The notes under the pieces are model-generated. The model did no database searches and was not told the origin of the DNA. It saw only the letters and a list, made by a program, of their open reading frames with translations. Below are positions 6,257-7,175 of a stretch of 7,175 bases of DNA, piece by piece (within the stretch, counting starts at the first letter, position 1; each line of letters opens with the position of its first letter). The position numbers and the translations under genes were made by a program. This stretch comes from Candidatus Pacearchaeota archaeon. Lineage in GTDB: Archaea > Nanobdellota > Nanobdellia > Pacearchaeales > GW2011-AR1. The stretch is taken from contig WJLK01000032.1 of NCBI GenBank assembly GCA_014728565.1, positions 1 through 7,175 of the forward strand, given 5' to 3'.

Positions 6257-6264
6257 TATATAAA
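6257..6264 (-). promoter_or_regulatory. TATA box for the SIMPL gene
   Basis: The minus strand reads TTTATATA, centred 25.5 bp before the start codon at 6235, identical in sequence and spacing to the box at 5468-5475. No Shine-Dalgarno motif lies between it and the ATG, so a leaderless mRNA is expected. Confidence 0.6.
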
Positions 6265-6292
6265 TATAATCTTTTAAAAATAATCTGAGATT

Positions 6293-6694
6293 TTATTTCC
6301 AGAATCCAGCTTCTTTTAGAGCCCACTCAGCACTCTCTGCAAGCTTCATTTTTTTTATCTCATCTATTGTAAAAAAACTAGCTTTAGAAATATCCAGCTG
6401 ATTACCCACTGATACATCAGAGTGTTTAGGCTTAGCTAAATGAAAAAACACAATACTATGATAGTCTCCTGGAACATTAATGACCTCTTTATGTCCTATT
6501 AATTTAATAATCTCAACATCTAAATTAGTTTCTTCTTTAATCTCACAAATAGCAGCTTCTTCTATGGTCTCACCAAATTTAACTCCTCTAGAGATAATCC
6601 AGTAACCCTTATAGTTTTCTTTGTTTCTTTCAGCTAATAAAAATTTATTATCTTTTTCAACAAGAACAGCACTAGTTATCCTTGGTTTTTCCAT
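6293..6694 (-). CDS. Nudix hydrolase with an altered Nudix box
   Basis: Nudix enzymes hydrolyse nucleoside diphosphates linked to another moiety, using a metal-binding box GX5EX7REUXEEXGU. In this 133-residue protein the box lies at 36-58. The acidic residues E42, E51, E54 and E55 are kept, but the first Gly is R36, the Arg before the catalytic Glu is C50 (TGT), and the late Gly is N57. The segment before the box reads WIISRG where WxxPGG is usual. The fold is otherwise intact, from the first strand TSAVLVEK to the C-terminal helix, with full family length. Metal binding may survive, but activity and substrate cannot be told. The start ATG 6694 lacks a Shine-Dalgarno motif. It diverges from the DUF5652-like gene across 74 bp and lies 57 bp upstream of the SIMPL gene. 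Confidence 0.9.
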   Translation of the reverse strand: MEKPRITSAVLVEKDNKFLLAERNKENYKGYWIISRGVKFGETIEEAAICEIKEETNLDVEIIKLIGHKEVINVPGDYHSIVFFHLAKPKHSDVSVGNQLDISKASFFTIDEIKKMKLAESAEWALKEAGFWK

Positions 6695-6733
6695 TAAAAC
6701 CTTAATATATAAAATTAATTTATCTCAAAAACA

Positions 6734-6741
6734 TTTAAAAA
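6734..6741 (+). promoter_or_regulatory. Probable TATA box for the DUF5652-like gene
   Basis: TTTAAAAA is centred about 31 bp before ATG 6769. It would place transcription start a few bases before the start codon, giving a very short leader. The surrounding 74-bp divergent interval is almost entirely A/T, so the assignment is soft. Confidence 0.35.
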
Positions 6742-6768
6742 CAAACTTCAATTCATTAAGATATAAAA

Positions 6769-7092
6769 ATGGTTGATACAAATCTCTATATTAATCCTAC
6801 TCAACTGCTCTCAGAGTATCTTGGAATTTCTCTGGAACTGGCAGTTTTTATTATGACTGTGATAACAATCTGGTCACTGACATGGAAAGGACTGGCTTTA
6901 TGGAAAGCAGCTGGAAAAAAACAGGTAATATGGTTTATTGCCCTTCTTGTAATAAACACAATAGGAATTTTAGAAATTCTTTATATCTACATCTTTTCTG
7001 AAATAAAACTTCCTAAAAATACAAAGACATTAAAAGCACCAGAGATAAAAAGAAAGAAAAAATCCAGTAAAAAGAAGACAAAGAAAAAATAA
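6769..7092 (+). CDS. DUF5652-like small membrane protein with lysine-rich tail
   Basis: The 107-residue product has two membrane helices, about 22-45 and 53-77. The conserved-looking pattern WSLTWKGLALWKAA (35-48) and WFIALLVINTIGILEILY (55-72) is what I associate with the DUF5652 family of small archaeal and candidate-phylum membrane proteins. The function is unknown. The tail from about residue 80 is strongly basic and ends in a run of Lys and Ser (KKKSSKKKTKKK). It is probably cytoplasmic and might contact nucleic acid or ribosomes, but that is speculation. The gene converges on the IscU-type gene with only 4 bp between stop codons, and diverges from the Nudix gene. Confidence 0.8.
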   Translation: MVDTNLYINPTQLLSEYLGISLELAVFIMTVITIWSLTWKGLALWKAAGKKQVIWFIALLVINTIGILEILYIYIFSEIKLPKNTKTLKAPEIKRKKKSSKKKTKKK

Positions 7093-7096
7093 TTAC

Positions 7097-7175
7097 TTAT
7101 TTTTTCTCATAATTCTCAATTGCTTTTTTCAGAGCACCTGCACCAAGAACAGAGCAATGCAATTTAATAGAAGGA
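7097..7175 (-). CDS. iscU: IscU/NifU-type Fe-S cluster scaffold protein, C-terminal fragment (runs off window)
   Basis: Reading the minus strand back from the stop at 7097-7099 gives a 25-residue tail, PSIKLHCSVLGAGALKKAI followed by ENYEKK. It matches the end of IscU-type scaffolds, where a Lys-x-His-Cys-Ser-x-Leu motif holds the third cluster-ligating cysteine and is followed by a helix with ALKxAI. These proteins assemble [2Fe-2S] clusters from cysteine-desulfurase sulfur. The rest, including the other two ligand cysteines, lies beyond the window, so SufU and other NifU-like subtypes cannot be separated. The fragment is short, but the motif is distinctive. Confidence 0.75.
   Translation of the reverse strand, partial: PSIKLHCSVLGAGALKKAIENYEKK

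Noticed and set aside
6706..6713. TTTATATA on the minus strand as the Nudix gene promoter
   Set aside because: It is centred only 15.5 bp before the start codon and would start transcription inside the gene with no usable downstream start; the A/T-rich stretch near 6716-6723 is better placed but not distinctive.

Overview
This is an AT-rich window that most likely comes from an archaeon, probably a small-genome DPANN lineage of the Woesearchaeota/Pacearchaeota kind. The case rests on transcription signals. Three genes have a TTTATATA- or TTTATTAA-type box centred 25-26 bp before the start codon, with no Shine-Dalgarno motif, which is the layout of leaderless archaeal transcripts. The gene content fits too (DUF5652 and SIMPL membrane proteins, Asn-rich surface proteins), but the lineage is an inference.

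Left half (4-4012, minus strand): a two-gene deoxynucleotide operon. nrdR (ATP-cone/zinc-ribbon repressor) comes first and is followed 64 nt later by a complete class II, adenosylcobalamin-dependent ribonucleotide reductase (nrdJ). All the catalytic and redox cysteines of the reductase are visible. Its C-terminal part carries two TSCPD domains in tandem that still share identical DNA blocks. nrdJ, an internal operon gene, has a strong Shine-Dalgarno motif. Two short hairpins lie at the nrdR/nrdJ junction.

Divergent intergenic region (4013-4256): two 16-bp elements, each matching the bacterial NrdR-box consensus at 13 of 16 positions, sit exactly 32 bp apart upstream of nrdR. The proximal one covers the predicted TATA box. 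This suggests that an archaeon uses the NrdR repressor to block TBP access to its own RNR operon promoter. Further along lies a perfect 11-bp inverted repeat, just upstream of the promoter of a small two-helix membrane protein gene (4257-4487, plus strand).

Right half (4574-6694, minus strand): three genes that look separately transcribed. They encode a membrane-anchored, cysteine-containing, sequon-rich extracytoplasmic protein with a possible OB-fold C-terminus, a membrane-anchored SIMPL (DUF541) protein, and a Nudix hydrolase with an altered Nudix box. On the plus strand, 6769-7092 encodes a DUF5652-like membrane protein with a lysine-rich tail. The right edge (7097-7175, minus strand) is the C-terminal end of an IscU-type iron-sulfur scaffold protein.

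No mobile element, CRISPR array, tRNA or rRNA was seen, and no gene-free stretch exceeds 300 bases. The most interesting material is the NrdR operator/TATA overlap and the recently homogenised TSCPD duplication.
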